Origin: Alkalihalobacillus sp. CinArs1
Lineage (GTDB): Bacteria > Bacillota > Bacilli > Bacillales > Guptibacillaceae
DNA: 64,000 bases
NCBI RefSeq assembly: GCF_947387515.1
Contig: NZ_CANDOB010000002.1
Location: 124,001-188,000, forward strand
Direction: 5' to 3'
Below the pieces are notes generated by a model that ran no database searches, was not told the origin of the DNA, and was given only the letters and a program-made list of their open reading frames with translations. Position 1 is the stretch's first letter. Every line of letters begins with the position of its first letter. This document shows, in pieces, positions 17,571 to 27,900 of this stretch. The position numbers and the translations under genes are program-made.

Positions 17571-19144
17571 TACTTAGATTCCTTCAACGGTACATCAGGA
17601 TTTTTCTCCTGGAACCAGCGAAGCGCAAAGTCGTTTGTGAATAAGAGGACTGGACGCTGCTGCTGATCGTAAACGAGAAGGTTTCTCGAGTTGTCGACAA
17701 GGTTTTCTGGCTTATCTGCTTCAATCCATCGCGCGTGCTGATGAGGCATCGTGTCGAATTGAATGTCAGTGTTGTATTCACCCTTCATGCGGTGTTCGAA
17801 GATTTCAAACTGAAGTCTTCCGACAACGCCGATGACGATTTCATCCCAGTGCGCGGTTTTGTAAACCTGAATCGCACCTTCCTCTGAAAGCTGCTGTACG
17901 CCTTTGTAGAAGTGCTTTTGTTTCAACGCTTTTTGAGCTCGCACTTTGGCAAAATGCTCAGGTGGGAAGGTTGGTAGTGCACCGAACGAATAAACGTTTT
18001 TAGAACCGACGAGCGTATCACCGATCTGATACGTTCCGGAATCATAGAGCCCGACGATATCTCCTGGATAGGCTTTATCGACATTGCCTCGAGACGATGC
18101 GAAGAAAAGCTGTCCTTGAGAAAGCTTCATACTCTTATTCGTTCTTTCAAGCCAAGCTTCCATTCCTCTTTCGAACGTGCCTGATACGATACGAAGGAAT
18201 GCAACGCGATCGCGGTGGGCAGGGTTCATGTTTGCCTGGATTTTGAAGATAAAGCCAGAGAAGGTTTCATCTTCAGGCTTCACTTCTCCTTCAGAGCTTT
18301 GTCTTGGTGCTGGAGGTGGAGCAAGGTCTAGAAAGTGGTTTAAGAATGTTGGCACTCCGAAGCTTGAAATCGCACTTCCGAAGAAGACAGGCGTTTGTTT
18401 TCCTGCCTGCAATGCTTCCTCACTGTACGTTGAACCTGCTTCATCAAGTAACATCACGTCTTCTTGAAGCTGATTCACAAGATCTTCGCCAGCTTTATCC
18501 TTTAAGACAGGGTCATCGAGATCTGAAATGTAGACAGCTTCTTTCTCCTTGTTATCACCGTCTGTATCATAGAATTCCACTGCTTTTTTGTGTCTGTCGT
18601 AGACGCCGTGAAAGTCTTGACCCATTCCAATCGGCCAGTTCATCGGATAAGATTCGATTCCAAGAACTTCTTCGATCTCTTCAAGTAGTTCGAGCGGTTC
18701 ACGTCCTTGACGATCCATCTTATTCACGAACGTGAAGATCGGGATACCGTGCTCACTAACAACTTTGAATAGCTTTTTCGTTTGGGACTCGACCCCTTTA
18801 GCGGCATCGATGATCATAACGACACTATCAACAGCGAGAAGCGTTCGGTACGTATCTTCACTGAAATCTTCGTGACCAGGCGTATCGAGAATATTGATCG
18901 TATGTCCTTTATAGTTGAAGTTCATCACTGAAGACGTAACGGAAATTCCGCGTTGCTTTTCGATTTCCATCCAGTCAGATGTCGCAAACTTTGAGGACTT
19001 TCGTGATTTAACTGTACCAGTTGAACGAATTTGTCCACCAAGAAACAAAAGTTTCTCTGTTAACGTCGTTTTACCAGCATCGGGGTGGGAAATGATCGCA
19101 AACGTTCTTCTTTTATTTATTTCTTCTTGTAATTGGTTGCTCAT
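17570..19144 (-). CDS. prfC: Peptide chain release factor 3
   Basis: GTPase that recycles RF1/RF2 from the ribosome after termination. G-domain motifs are clear: [12 protein letters not shown] (G1), [11 protein letters not shown] (G2), [14 protein letters not shown] (G3) and [13 protein letters not shown] (G4, NKMD). The domains with [23 protein letters not shown] and [14 protein letters not shown] are typical of RF3 and separate it from EF-G. About 524 residues is normal. I start at the ATG at 19144, where AAAGGA lies upstream; a longer frame from a GTG at 19171 would include that site. Monocistronic on the minus strand. Identification secure. Confidence 0.95.
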   Translation of the reverse strand: MSNQLQEEINKRRTFAIISHPDAGKTTLTEKLLFLGGQIRSTGTVKSRKSSKFATSDWMEIEKQRGISVTSSVMNFNYKGHTINILDTPGHEDFSEDTYRTLLAVDSVVMIIDAAKGVESQTKKLFKVVSEHGIPIFTFVNKMDRQGREPLELLEEIEEVLGIESYPMNWPIGMGQDFHGVYDRHKKAVEFYDTDGDNKEKEAVYISDLDDPVLKDKAGEDLVNQLQEDVMLLDEAGSTYSEEALQAGKQTPVFFGSAISSFGVPTFLNHFLDLAPPPAPRQSSEGEVKPEDETFSGFIFKIQANMNPAHRDRVAFLRIVSGTFERGMEAWLERTNKSMKLSQGQLFFASSRGNVDKAYPGDIVGLYDSGTYQIGDTLVGSKNVYSFGALPTFPPEHFAKVRAQKALKQKHFYKGVQQLSEEGAIQVYKTAHWDEIVIGVVGRLQFEIFEHRMKGEYNTDIQFDTMPHQHARWIEADKPENLVDNSRNLLVYDQQQRPVLLFTNDFALRWFQEKNPDVPLKESK

Positions 19145-19271
19145 AAGGCGATTTATCCTTTCAAATATCACTTCTTATGTAATATAACATAATCCCATCT
19201 CTCTTCCTATTGTAGAGATGAAAGGATTCTGTCGATGCTTGTTGAAATAGAGTGGAGGGGGAGGGAATCGA

Positions 19272-19694
19272 ATGAAAAATTTTGATGAGTTTTTAGACGA
19301 GTTTCTAGAAAGCTGGAGGCAATCATCCATCGATGGTGTGAAGTACAAGATTAGTGATAGCTATCAGGCTAGAGAAATCACGAGCCAATCAGAAATTTAT
19401 GATTTTGGTTATACCGAATCTGTAAAAGGTTGGGAACAGGCTTTTACTGCATTTAAAAAGGATGGTACACAGTGGGACTTGAAAAAGGTATCGGTCACAC
19501 CGCTAAGAAGAAATGAAATGCTTGCAGTTATTTGGGCTTCCATCTCTGCTGGTGGAAAGCGTAGTGAAACGGGCAACTTGTTCTTCAATACGTTCCGAAA
19601 AGGTGTACAAGGAGAATGGAAGCTTGTAAGAAGTTACATTGAAGCAGGTGTTCCTCAAGAAAACATCACCAAAATCGAACGATTTAATTGGTAA
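19272..19694 (+). CDS. NTF2-like/SnoaL-fold protein of unknown function
   Basis: A 140-residue soluble protein. It opens with a helix (FDEFLDEFLESWRQSS), then alternates strands with a repeated aromatic pattern (IYDFGYTESVKGWEQAFTAFKK) and ends with strands such as EMLAVIWASISAGGKRSETGNLFFNTF and GEWKLVRSYIEAGV. The 'counting' beta-sheet ending (WKLVRSYIEA) is what NTF2-like proteins show. No catalytic residue can be assigned. It is monocistronic with a GGAGGGGGAGGG ribosome binding site and a terminator. I do not recognise a specific family member; fold call is by pattern only. Confidence 0.65.
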   Translation: MKNFDEFLDEFLESWRQSSIDGVKYKISDSYQAREITSQSEIYDFGYTESVKGWEQAFTAFKKDGTQWDLKKVSVTPLRRNEMLAVIWASISAGGKRSETGNLFFNTFRKGVQGEWKLVRSYIEAGVPQENITKIERFNW

Positions 19695-19701
19695 AAAAGG
19701 G

Positions 19702-19731
19702 ACCGCTCGGATAACATCGAGCGGTTTCTTT
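19702..19731 (+). terminator. Terminator after the NTF2-like gene
   Basis: ACCGCTCG/CGAGCGGT stem followed by a T-rich tract. Confidence 0.72.
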
Positions 19732-19893
19732 ATAGGGAAGGGTCTTTTAGACTAGTTATCGATAGGTCAGAGAAGAGAACAACACCTTTTTACTTATTTC
19801 AATCGATCCGAGTTCGTTTAATTGACTTTACGGTGGGAATTAGAAAAAATAGTAGTGAAATGATCCAATTTAGATATAGAGGAGTGAAATGAG

Positions 19894-20727
19894 TTGAGTA
19901 AGATGACCTTATCAAAAACAGTTAAGCTAAATAACGGCGTTGAGATGCCGCAAGTTGGTCTAGGTGTATTTCAAGTAAAAGAAGAGGAACAGCTTATCGG
20001 TGCCGTTACTGCTGCGATTAAAAATGGATACAAAAGCATAGATACTGCTGCGATCTACGGAAACGAAGAGTGGGTAGGCAAAGCGGTCAACGAAGCTGGT
20101 GTACCTAGAGAAGAACTCTTCATCACTTCTAAAGTATGGAATTCGGATCAAGGTTATAATGAAACGATCCAGGCTTTTGAAGCGTCGCTTGAAAGAATGG
20201 ATCTCGAATACTTAGATCTATACCTTATCCACTGGCCAGTGGAAGGGAAGTTCGTCGACACATGGAAAGCGATGGAGCACCTTTATCATGAAGGGAAGAT
20301 CAAAGCGATCGGTGTGAGTAACTTCCACATTCACCACCTTGAAACACTGTTTAAGGAAACGACCGTTAAACCGGTAGTTAACCAAATCGAGCTACATCCA
20401 AAGCTAAACCAAAAAGAAATTCGCGATTTCTGTGAGAAGCATGAGATTAAGGTGGAAGCATGGTCACCTCTTATGCAAGGTGAACTATTAGAGAATGAAG
20501 AGCTGAAAGACATCGCTGAAAAGCACAACAAATCAACTGCTCAAGTCATCCTAAGATGGCACTTGCAGAACGATGTCATCATCATTCCGAAGTCTACGAA
20601 AGAACATCGTATTAAGGAAAATGCTGATTTATTCGACTTCGAACTTTCAAATGGAGAGATGGATCGTATCAACGCGCTGAATGAAGACAAACGAGTTGGA
20701 CCAGACCCGGACAACTTTGATTTTTAA
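19894..20727 (+). CDS. Aldo-keto reductase (AKR5-like, YtbE/YvgN type)
   Basis: NADPH-dependent reductase of aldehydes such as methylglyoxal. The catalytic tetrad is visible: Asp and Tyr in SIDTAAIYGNE (about residues 48-57), Lys in FITSKVWNSD (about 79) and His in YLIHWPVEG (about 112). The 2'-phosphate-binding motif is IIPKSTKEHRIKEN near residue 230. Length of 277 residues is normal, and the order of motifs matches B. subtilis YtbE/YvgN glyoxal reductases. A TTG at 19894 is chosen, nine bases after GAGGAG; an ATG nine bases inside is too far from that site. Monocistronic with its own terminator. Physiological substrate not known. Confidence 0.92.
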   Translation: MSKMTLSKTVKLNNGVEMPQVGLGVFQVKEEEQLIGAVTAAIKNGYKSIDTAAIYGNEEWVGKAVNEAGVPREELFITSKVWNSDQGYNETIQAFEASLERMDLEYLDLYLIHWPVEGKFVDTWKAMEHLYHEGKIKAIGVSNFHIHHLETLFKETTVKPVVNQIELHPKLNQKEIRDFCEKHEIKVEAWSPLMQGELLENEELKDIAEKHNKSTAQVILRWHLQNDVIIIPKSTKEHRIKENADLFDFELSNGEMDRINALNEDKRVGPDPDNFDF

Positions 20728-20733
20728 TGTAAG

Positions 20734-20766
20734 AACCGATAGGAAAATACTCCTATCGGTTTTTTA
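20734..20766 (+). terminator. Terminator of the aldo-keto reductase gene
   Basis: Perfect 11-bp stem AACCGATAGGA/TCCTATCGGTT followed by T-run. Confidence 0.85.
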
Positions 20767-20903
20767 GTTCTGCATCCAATGGATTAATTTTCCTCCATAG
20801 GAAAAATTGCTAATTTTGACATTGTAGTGTTTGCATAAGTCTTATATTATTAAACTATTTGAGGATAGTTTAAATTCGCCCTAGATTCATAGGAGGCATC
20901 ATA

Positions 20904-22487
20904 TTGGAGAAGTATAAAAAGAAATTTGCTAGTAAAATTAGAGATCAAATCAACGCGATAAAAAAGAAGAATGAGAGCGTTCCTGAGAAAGAAATCTATC
21001 AGCTTCTGCACACGATAAAGGGAACAGCTGGTACAGTCGGATACCAGCATGTGGGAGAACAGGCAGAGGCAGTCATCTCACAGTTTGATGAAGAGAGTGA
21101 GAAAACGTTCTCCAACGAGTATACGGTAAAAGTGCTTGAGGGTATCGTTGAGGGAATAGATGAGGGCAATGCTGCCGGGGCAACGTCTGATGAAGAAGAA
21201 GTGGTCATCCTCATCCATCCGAAACCAATGACGTTGATCGAAATGAAAAGTTACATAGAGAAACAAGGGTATATCGTCTTTGCTTCTTTGCAGCTTTCGA
21301 AAGCACGTACAGTGATCTATGATATGAATCCTGACTGTATCATTTTAGAGCATTCACTGATGGATCAGGATAAAGAGATCGCTGATGAAATTAGAGAAAA
21401 AGCAGAAGTGCAGTTTATCCCATTAGTCATTACGGATGAGAACAGTTCTGCAGTGAATCGGTTGAATAGCTACAAGCTAGGTGCGAGCGACTATTTTGAA
21501 TCGGACATATCGATGGACGAGTACTTCATTAGAATGAACGATAAAGTGAAGAAGCGCAGAATGGTCATGACCTCCGTATTAACAGATGAGTTGACGGGAG
21601 CTTATAATCGAAAGTTCCTAGAAAACCATCTGAATCATCTGCGTTCGGAAATGATTAGAACGAACGAAAATGTCAGCATCACCATTCTAGACATCGACCA
21701 TTTTAAATCGATAAATGATCAATATGGTCATTTGATAGGAGATCAAGTGTTAAGGAAGCTCTCCCACTTTATTATGAATCGTAAGAAAAGAAGGGATACG
21801 CTGATTCGGTATGGCGGGGAAGAGTTTGTGGTTGTGCTTCCAGGAAGAAGTACTTCTGATGCGATCGACTTCATAAATGAACTTCTCACAGATTTTCAAA
21901 AAGAAGTGTTCGGCCCGCAAACTGAACAGTTTTCAGTTACATTTTCAGCTGGCATCGTGGAACTCGATACAAGTTCAACCAACCGAGAACTATTGAATCT
22001 AGCTGATGAGGCGCTATATCGAGCTAAGTCAAATGGTCGAAACCAAGTTGTGTTCTATGACAATGTTCCTTCCAATGAAAAGAATATCAAAACGATACAA
22101 ATCGCCATTGTCGATGACGATGAAATACTAAGAACGATGCTTTCATCACACCTTATGGACCTTCAGATGGATGGAAATTATCACATCGAAGTGAAAGCCT
22201 ATCGAGAAGGAGAGGCGTTCTTTGAAGATTCATGGCATCGAACGAGCGCGCCTTGTCTTGTATTACTCGATGGCATCATGCCTCGGATGGATGGTATAGA
22301 GGTATTGCATCGTCTTCGTCATGAGAGGGAACAAAGCCGCTACACCGTAATGATGTTGACCGGTAGAAAAACAGAGAGAGACATCGTTAGAGCGCTAGAA
22401 CTTGGCGCTGATGATTATATTACGAAGCCTTTCAATATGCTTGAGCTAGAAGCTCGTATCCGTAGACTTATTGAGAAGGTCGTTTAA
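20904..22487 (+). CDS. Hpt / pseudo-receiver / GGDEF / receiver protein (PleD-like diguanylate cyclase)
   Basis: Probable phosphorelay-controlled c-di-GMP synthase, cytoplasmic, 527 residues. Domains: Hpt (about 1-80, phosphoryl His in LLHTIKGTAG at residue 36); a receiver-like domain (about 95-205) whose phosphoacceptor is replaced (CIILEHSL, Glu for Asp); GGDEF (about 220-385) with active site RYGGEEFVVVLPG; and a true C-terminal receiver (about 395-525) with VDDDE, LLDGIMPRMDG, MLTGRK and TKPF. The usual RxxD inhibitory site before GGEEF reads KRRD, so product inhibition may be weaker or altered. It starts at TTG 20904 after AGGAGG. It is first in a cluster with a HEAT-repeat membrane protein, GT2 synthase, glycosidase-like protein, receiver and hybrid kinase. 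Role in controlling polysaccharide synthesis is inferred. Confidence 0.88.
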   Translation: MEKYKKKFASKIRDQINAIKKKNESVPEKEIYQLLHTIKGTAGTVGYQHVGEQAEAVISQFDEESEKTFSNEYTVKVLEGIVEGIDEGNAAGATSDEEEVVILIHPKPMTLIEMKSYIEKQGYIVFASLQLSKARTVIYDMNPDCIILEHSLMDQDKEIADEIREKAEVQFIPLVITDENSSAVNRLNSYKLGASDYFESDISMDEYFIRMNDKVKKRRMVMTSVLTDELTGAYNRKFLENHLNHLRSEMIRTNENVSITILDIDHFKSINDQYGHLIGDQVLRKLSHFIMNRKKRRDTLIRYGGEEFVVVLPGRSTSDAIDFINELLTDFQKEVFGPQTEQFSVTFSAGIVELDTSSTNRELLNLADEALYRAKSNGRNQVVFYDNVPSNEKNIKTIQIAIVDDDEILRTMLSSHLMDLQMDGNYHIEVKAYREGEAFFEDSWHRTSAPCLVLLDGIMPRMDGIEVLHRLRHEREQSRYTVMMLTGRKTERDIVRALELGADDYITKPFNMLELEARIRRLIEKVV

Positions 22488-22503
22488 TAGGACGGTCGAT
22501 GAT

Positions 22504-23550
22504 ATGAACGCTGTATTTGTAGTATTTCAGCTTTTTGTTGTTCTGCTTGTGGTTTTAACACTGCTGTTTTGTTTTCTTCTTATAAGAAAATACCTCAGCA
22601 ATCGCTTTGATGAGAAGAAAGCGTATTGGAAGAAGTATTATTTAGAAAGCATCATGGAGGCGCTTAAAGGAACGCGGGAGCTTGCACCGCCAGAATCGAA
22701 AGCGATGATGGAAGCGTTAGAGGACGTGCTGACAAGGTACTACTCCTTGATGAAAGGAAATACCTCCATGATGGCGGAGATCGAGATGATCGCTGAAAAG
22801 TATTTTTTAATACATTATAAAACTCAACTGAAAAGTAACAGTTGGAGTGTGCGGATGAACACGCTTTATCGCATAGAAAAGTTTCGCATGGCTGCGTTGA
22901 GTGATGAGTGCATAGCGATTTATGAAACCAAACATGTAACTGAAATGGAAGCCATTCAAGTACTGCGAGTTTTAGCAAACATACAGGATGATCGAGTCTA
23001 TTCCATCCTTTTAAAAGAAACGAAAGAGTACTCAGGGTTTTATTATCTAGATATTTATTCACGACTTGAAAGACCTTTGTTTGAAGCGTTGATCATGTCG
23101 ATCGATGAGTTTCCGCTATGGATTCAACAGACGTTGATCGAAGCAATGGGAGAAAGAAAAGAACATGATTACTTACCTTACATCGAACCGTTCTTAAGCT
23201 CTTCCAATACAGAATTCAGAATACGAGCGTTAAAAGCCATCTCTAAGATGGGATACATGACGAAGATCGATCTCATTATCCCATCGTTCACGTCTGAGAG
23301 CTGGCAAGAGAGAATGATGGCGGCAAAGGTTGCTAAGATGCAGCGTGATGACCGCTTCGTACATCTGCTGCTGCCCCTTCTCTCGGATCAGTTCTGGTGG
23401 GTAAGAACAGCAGCAGCCGAATCCCTTTCCTATCAATCAAATGGTAAGGCGTTATTAAGAGAGATCTCTAGTGAACATGAAGATCGTTTCGCTAGAGACA
23501 TTGCCCTCGAGTGGCTTTTGAGGAAGGAGCATCTACGTGACCCTCGCTAA
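22504..23550 (+). CDS. Membrane-anchored HEAT-repeat protein
   Basis: About 348 residues. One N-terminal membrane helix (VVFQLFVVLLVVLTLLFCFLLI) is followed by a cytoplasmic, helix-rich domain. From about residue 110 onward repeats of HEAT type are seen, such as WSVRMNTLYRIEKFRMAAL, EFRIRALKAISKMGYM, WQERMMAAKVAKMQRD and WWVRTAAAESLSYQSNG, each with the VR/IR and alanine pattern. Such repeats act as protein scaffolds. Its gene lies between the diguanylate cyclase and the GT2 gene and overlaps the latter by 14 bp, so a role as partner linking signalling to the synthase is likely but inferred. The ATG at 22504 is preferred; a TTG at 22471 inside the previous gene is possible. Confidence 0.78.
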   Translation: MNAVFVVFQLFVVLLVVLTLLFCFLLIRKYLSNRFDEKKAYWKKYYLESIMEALKGTRELAPPESKAMMEALEDVLTRYYSLMKGNTSMMAEIEMIAEKYFLIHYKTQLKSNSWSVRMNTLYRIEKFRMAALSDECIAIYETKHVTEMEAIQVLRVLANIQDDRVYSILLKETKEYSGFYYLDIYSRLERPLFEALIMSIDEFPLWIQQTLIEAMGERKEHDYLPYIEPFLSSSNTEFRIRALKAISKMGYMTKIDLIIPSFTSESWQERMMAAKVAKMQRDDRFVHLLLPLLSDQFWWVRTAAAESLSYQSNGKALLREISSEHEDRFARDIALEWLLRKEHLRDPR

Positions 23551-24952
23551 CATCTTCACAACGTTATTAATTATTTTCACAAGCTTTGTAGCAGTCTATC
23601 TTGTGGGGATCATCTTGTTTTATTTCATACTGTTCATTATCTCTGCGATTCAGTTGAGAAAAGAACACAACATCGATCAGTTCGAGCAATACGAAGAGAT
23701 CATCGACTCATCATTCTCGCCGCCCGTGTCGATTTTGGTGCCAGCATATAACGAAGAAACGGGCATCGTGCCAAGTGTACGGTCGTTACTCAGCATCAAC
23801 TACCCGGAGTTTGAAGTTGTCGTCATAAACGATGGATCAAAGGATGGGACACTGCAGGCGGTAGTAGAAGCTTTTAGTATGGTAAAGGTTGAAAAAACGG
23901 TTCGTAAATTAGTGGACTCAAAAGACATCAAGCACGTTTATCAATCTACGTTATATGAGAATTTATTTCTAGTAGACAAAATGAACGGTGGGAAAGCAGA
24001 TGCTCTTAACGCTGGAATGAATGTTGCCCACTATCCTTATTTCTGCTCACTCGATGGTGATTCGATCATTGAGAGAGATGCGTTTGCAAAGGTGATGAAA
24101 CCGATCATCGATTCTAAGCAGCAGGTTATCGCTGTTGGAGGAAGTGTCCGAATCGCGAATGGATGTGAGATCGAGCGAGGTGAAGTGATGAAGGTCGCAC
24201 TATCCAGAAGTCCACTCGTGGTCATGCAAGTAATCGAATATTTGCGAGCGTTCCTCATGGGAAGAATCGGCTTATCACGTCATAATCTCCTGCTGATCAT
24301 CTCTGGCGCATTCGGTGTTTTTCATCGTGAAAGTGTCGTGAAGGTAAACGGTTATCGAACGAACACGGTTGGAGAAGATATGGATCTTGTTGTGAGATTA
24401 CACCGCTTAGCAAAAGAAGAAGGTTCAGGCAAACGCATCGTCTATGTACCTGATCCTGTTTGCTGGACTGAAGCCCCTGAAAGCATGAAAATTCTCAGAA
24501 GACAGAGAAGCAGGTGGCACAGAGGACTCTTCGAAAGTCTTTGGTACAACAAAAAAATGTTATTTAACCCTCGGTACGGGTTAGTCGGCACCATCTCGAT
24601 GCCATATTTCTTTATCGTTGAATTTATTGGACCAGTCATCGAGCTCATCGGATATATTCTGATGATTCTCGCACCATTCATTAGTGGTTTCTACACACCG
24701 TTCGCATTCATGCTGTTTTTGTTAGCCGTCATCTATGGATCGCTTCTATCGATGAGTGCGGTACTGCTAGAGGAATGGAGTCTTCGCCGCTACCCTAAGG
24801 TAACCGACCTCGTGAGACTCTTTTTCTATTCTCTATCAGAAGCATTCTGGTTCAGACCGATGACAGTATTGTGGCGTGTAGAAGGAATCTTTCAACTATT
24901 TAAAGGAAACCAAGGCTGGGGAGAAATGAGTAGAAAAGGAGTTTCGAAGTAA
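23537..24952 (+). CDS. Processive family 2 glycosyltransferase (polysaccharide synthase)
   Basis: Membrane synthase of the hyaluronan/cellulose/PNAG synthase type, 471 residues. After an N-terminal helix (about 8-35) come VSILVPAYNEETG (UDP-sugar binding), VINDGSKDGT, DGDS (about residue 173, metal binding), GEDMDL (about 280, catalytic base region) and QRSRWHRG (about 322, the QxxRW motif of processive enzymes). Two or more membrane helices follow (about 350-425). No PilZ domain is attached, so c-di-GMP control would need a partner. It starts at GTG 23537 after AGGAGC, overlapping the HEAT gene. The next gene follows directly. The sugar used cannot be read from sequence. Confidence 0.92.
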   Translation: MTLANIFTTLLIIFTSFVAVYLVGIILFYFILFIISAIQLRKEHNIDQFEQYEEIIDSSFSPPVSILVPAYNEETGIVPSVRSLLSINYPEFEVVVINDGSKDGTLQAVVEAFSMVKVEKTVRKLVDSKDIKHVYQSTLYENLFLVDKMNGGKADALNAGMNVAHYPYFCSLDGDSIIERDAFAKVMKPIIDSKQQVIAVGGSVRIANGCEIERGEVMKVALSRSPLVVMQVIEYLRAFLMGRIGLSRHNLLLIISGAFGVFHRESVVKVNGYRTNTVGEDMDLVVRLHRLAKEEGSGKRIVYVPDPVCWTEAPESMKILRRQRSRWHRGLFESLWYNKKMLFNPRYGLVGTISMPYFFIVEFIGPVIELIGYILMILAPFISGFYTPFAFMLFLLAVIYGSLLSMSAVLLEEWSLRRYPKVTDLVRLFFYSLSEAFWFRPMTVLWRVEGIFQLFKGNQGWGEMSRKGVSK

Positions 24953-27900
24953 GTGTTTACTCACAAGAAATTAACGTCATACGCAGGTGTTGTAGCAGGA
25001 ATCCTAACGTTACTTGTGATCATCAGCATTCCGGTCATCATTTGGCACTCTCAAGGAGAACATCAACAAGACGTTTACATTATTGATAAAACAGTACCAG
25101 ATCAATCGTATCGCGAACACCGCGGACTAACATGGCTGCTCAATTATGAGAAATGGGTGAAAGAAGATGGAGCATACGATGCTTCAAAAGACTACACTGG
25201 CTTCCATCCGGGCGAGGAGCGCGAATATGCCATTTCCTCTTTCCCCGATACGTTAAAGGATTATGAATTGATCTATCTCGCCGACTCATACGGCGTTTAT
25301 GAAGATGAATACTATGGTGGAACAACGAACGGCGACCGATCAGCCTCCCTATATGGGGGAATGCAAGTGGATGAAGTGAATAAGATCGCTGAGGCAGTGC
25401 AAAAAGGATCGACTTTCATCGCTGAATTCAACGCATTCGGAAGTCCGACTGAACAGGCTGCGAGAGAGCGGCTCTACTCTGTTCTTAACCTGGAATGGTC
25501 AGGATGGATCGGACGATACTTTGAAGAGCTCGAAGTCGGAGGAGAGGTTCCTGCTTGGGCAGTGAAAAACTATGAGAAACAAACGGGAGAGAAGTGGAAG
25601 TTTGAGGGTGATGGTTTACTTCTCGTAGATGAGGATGATCAGTTGATCGTCATCGAGGGTGAAGAGATCGGGGAGGATACCGTCACATTCTCATTCACAG
25701 AAAACGGAAAGGATCATGTGAGTGATCATCTTGTTCAGGAATCAAGTTCTTATCATTACTGGTTTGATATCGTCACGCCTGAAAACGATGAGGAGATATT
25801 AGCTACTTATTCTCTCGATGTTACGGAAGAAGTGGAAAAAACGTTATCGCAAAGCGGCGTTCCCGTAACGTTTCCTGCAGTGATCAACCATCAAGATACA
25901 TATTATTTTGCTGGAGATTATGCTGATCGCTCATCTACATTTGATTTTTATCAGTACAAAGGGATCCCGTCGATCAATCGCTTACTCACTTTTGGAGACA
26001 ACTCTTCAATCGATGCGTTTTACTGGAAAATGTATGTTCCGATGATGAAGTCTGTACTCGAAGAAGTCGAAGAGAAAACAAGTGATAAGGAAGAAGTGCA
26101 GCATAAGAGCGAGGTGTATACCTCTGATGGGGTCCGCGTAGCTGGTCAAGTAAGCGACGATCACATCCAACTCTATCGAGATGGAAAATGGGAAGACATG
26201 TTGATCAAAGGCGTGAATATGGGAATCGCAAAACCTGGCTATTTCCCGGGAGAAACGGCGATTACAAAGCGGGAATACAAGCGATGGTTCAGACAGATCT
26301 CTGACATGAATGCGAATGCGGTAAGGGTCTATACGATCCATCCTCCTGGGTTTTATGAAGCGCTTCTCGAGCATAACAAAGAAACTGAAGAGCCGCTCTA
26401 CCTCTTCCACGGCGTTTGGGTTGAAGAAGAACCGATGCTTGAGTCTCAGAATGCATTCGCTGAGGAGAATCTCGAACTTCTAGACCGAGCGATCGAAGAC
26501 ACGATAGATATTATTCATGGAAATGCTCGCATCGAGAATCGGAAGGGGCATGCTGGTGGAATTTATTCTGCAGATGTCTCGCCTTATGTGATCGGTTGGA
26601 TTCTTGGAGTCGAGTGGGATCCTGAAGTTGTCGTTTCTACGAACGAGAAAAACGCATCACTAGCGCAATATGATGGAGACTATGTTTCAACTTCGAATGC
26701 TAGTCCGTTTGAAATCTGGCTTGCGAACATGATGGATAAGACGATGCGGTATGAAATGGAGAATTACCAGTGGCAGCGTCCGGTTAGTTTTACAAACTGG
26801 GTAACGACGGATCTTATCGAGCATCCTGCTGAGCCGCTTGAAAAAGAAGACCTTGTCTCGGTGAATCCAAATGCAATCGAGCTGAAGGAGACGTATCAAG
26901 CCGGTCAATTTGCTTCTTATCATATTTATCCTTATTATCCTGACTTCCTGAACTATGAAGAGAAGTATGTGAACTACAAGGATCACAATGGCGAGAAAAA
27001 CAATTATGCAGGGTATTTGAACGACTTGCGTGGTGAACATTCAATGCCTGTCCTCGTAGCGGAGTTCGGTGTGCCAGCTTCTAGGGGAATCACACATCGG
27101 AATGTGTACGGGATGGACCAAGGCGGACATTCTGAATCAGAGCAAGGAGAGATCGATGCGAAGTTGTTCGAATCGATCGTTGAAGAAGATTATGCAGGAG
27201 GGCTCATTTTCTCCTGGCAGGATGAATGGTTTAAACGAACGTGGAACACGATGGATTACGATAATCCGGACCGACGTCCATTCTGGTCAAATGATCAAAC
27301 AAACGAGCAGCAGTTTGGTTTGCTTAGCTTTGATCCAGGTGAAACTCTAAAAGTAAAAGTTGATGGAGACGTGACTGACTGGGAAGACGCAGGTATCAAG
27401 CCGCTCGTAACATCAGATAACGGCAACTTTGAGAAATTGTATATGACAAGTGATGAGAAGTATATCTATTTTAGACTAGATTATGAGAATATGACGCCAG
27501 AATTGCTAGAAGAAGAACATACAGCACTTCTTTTCAATACGATCGGTCAACAAGGAAGCACAGCCTTGTCAGAATCTCTTGCAGCAAGCGAGGGGATCGA
27601 TTATATATTGAATTTAAACGGAAAGACAAATTCACGTCTGCTTGTCCACAGCTACTATGATACGTTCTATTATCAATACGGCGAGTCGCTCGGATTAATC
27701 GATAAGAACGAGTATGCAAGTGATCCGAACAACGAAGTGTTCCACCCTCTGCGTCTTGCTTTGAATAAAGAACTCTACATTCCAACAGAGGATAAAGTCT
27801 ATCCTTTTGAAGACTATGAAGCAGGTTTACTCACATACGGTAATGGTGATCCAGAGGACAAGAAGTATAACTCAGTGTCAGATTTCATCATGAAAGACAA

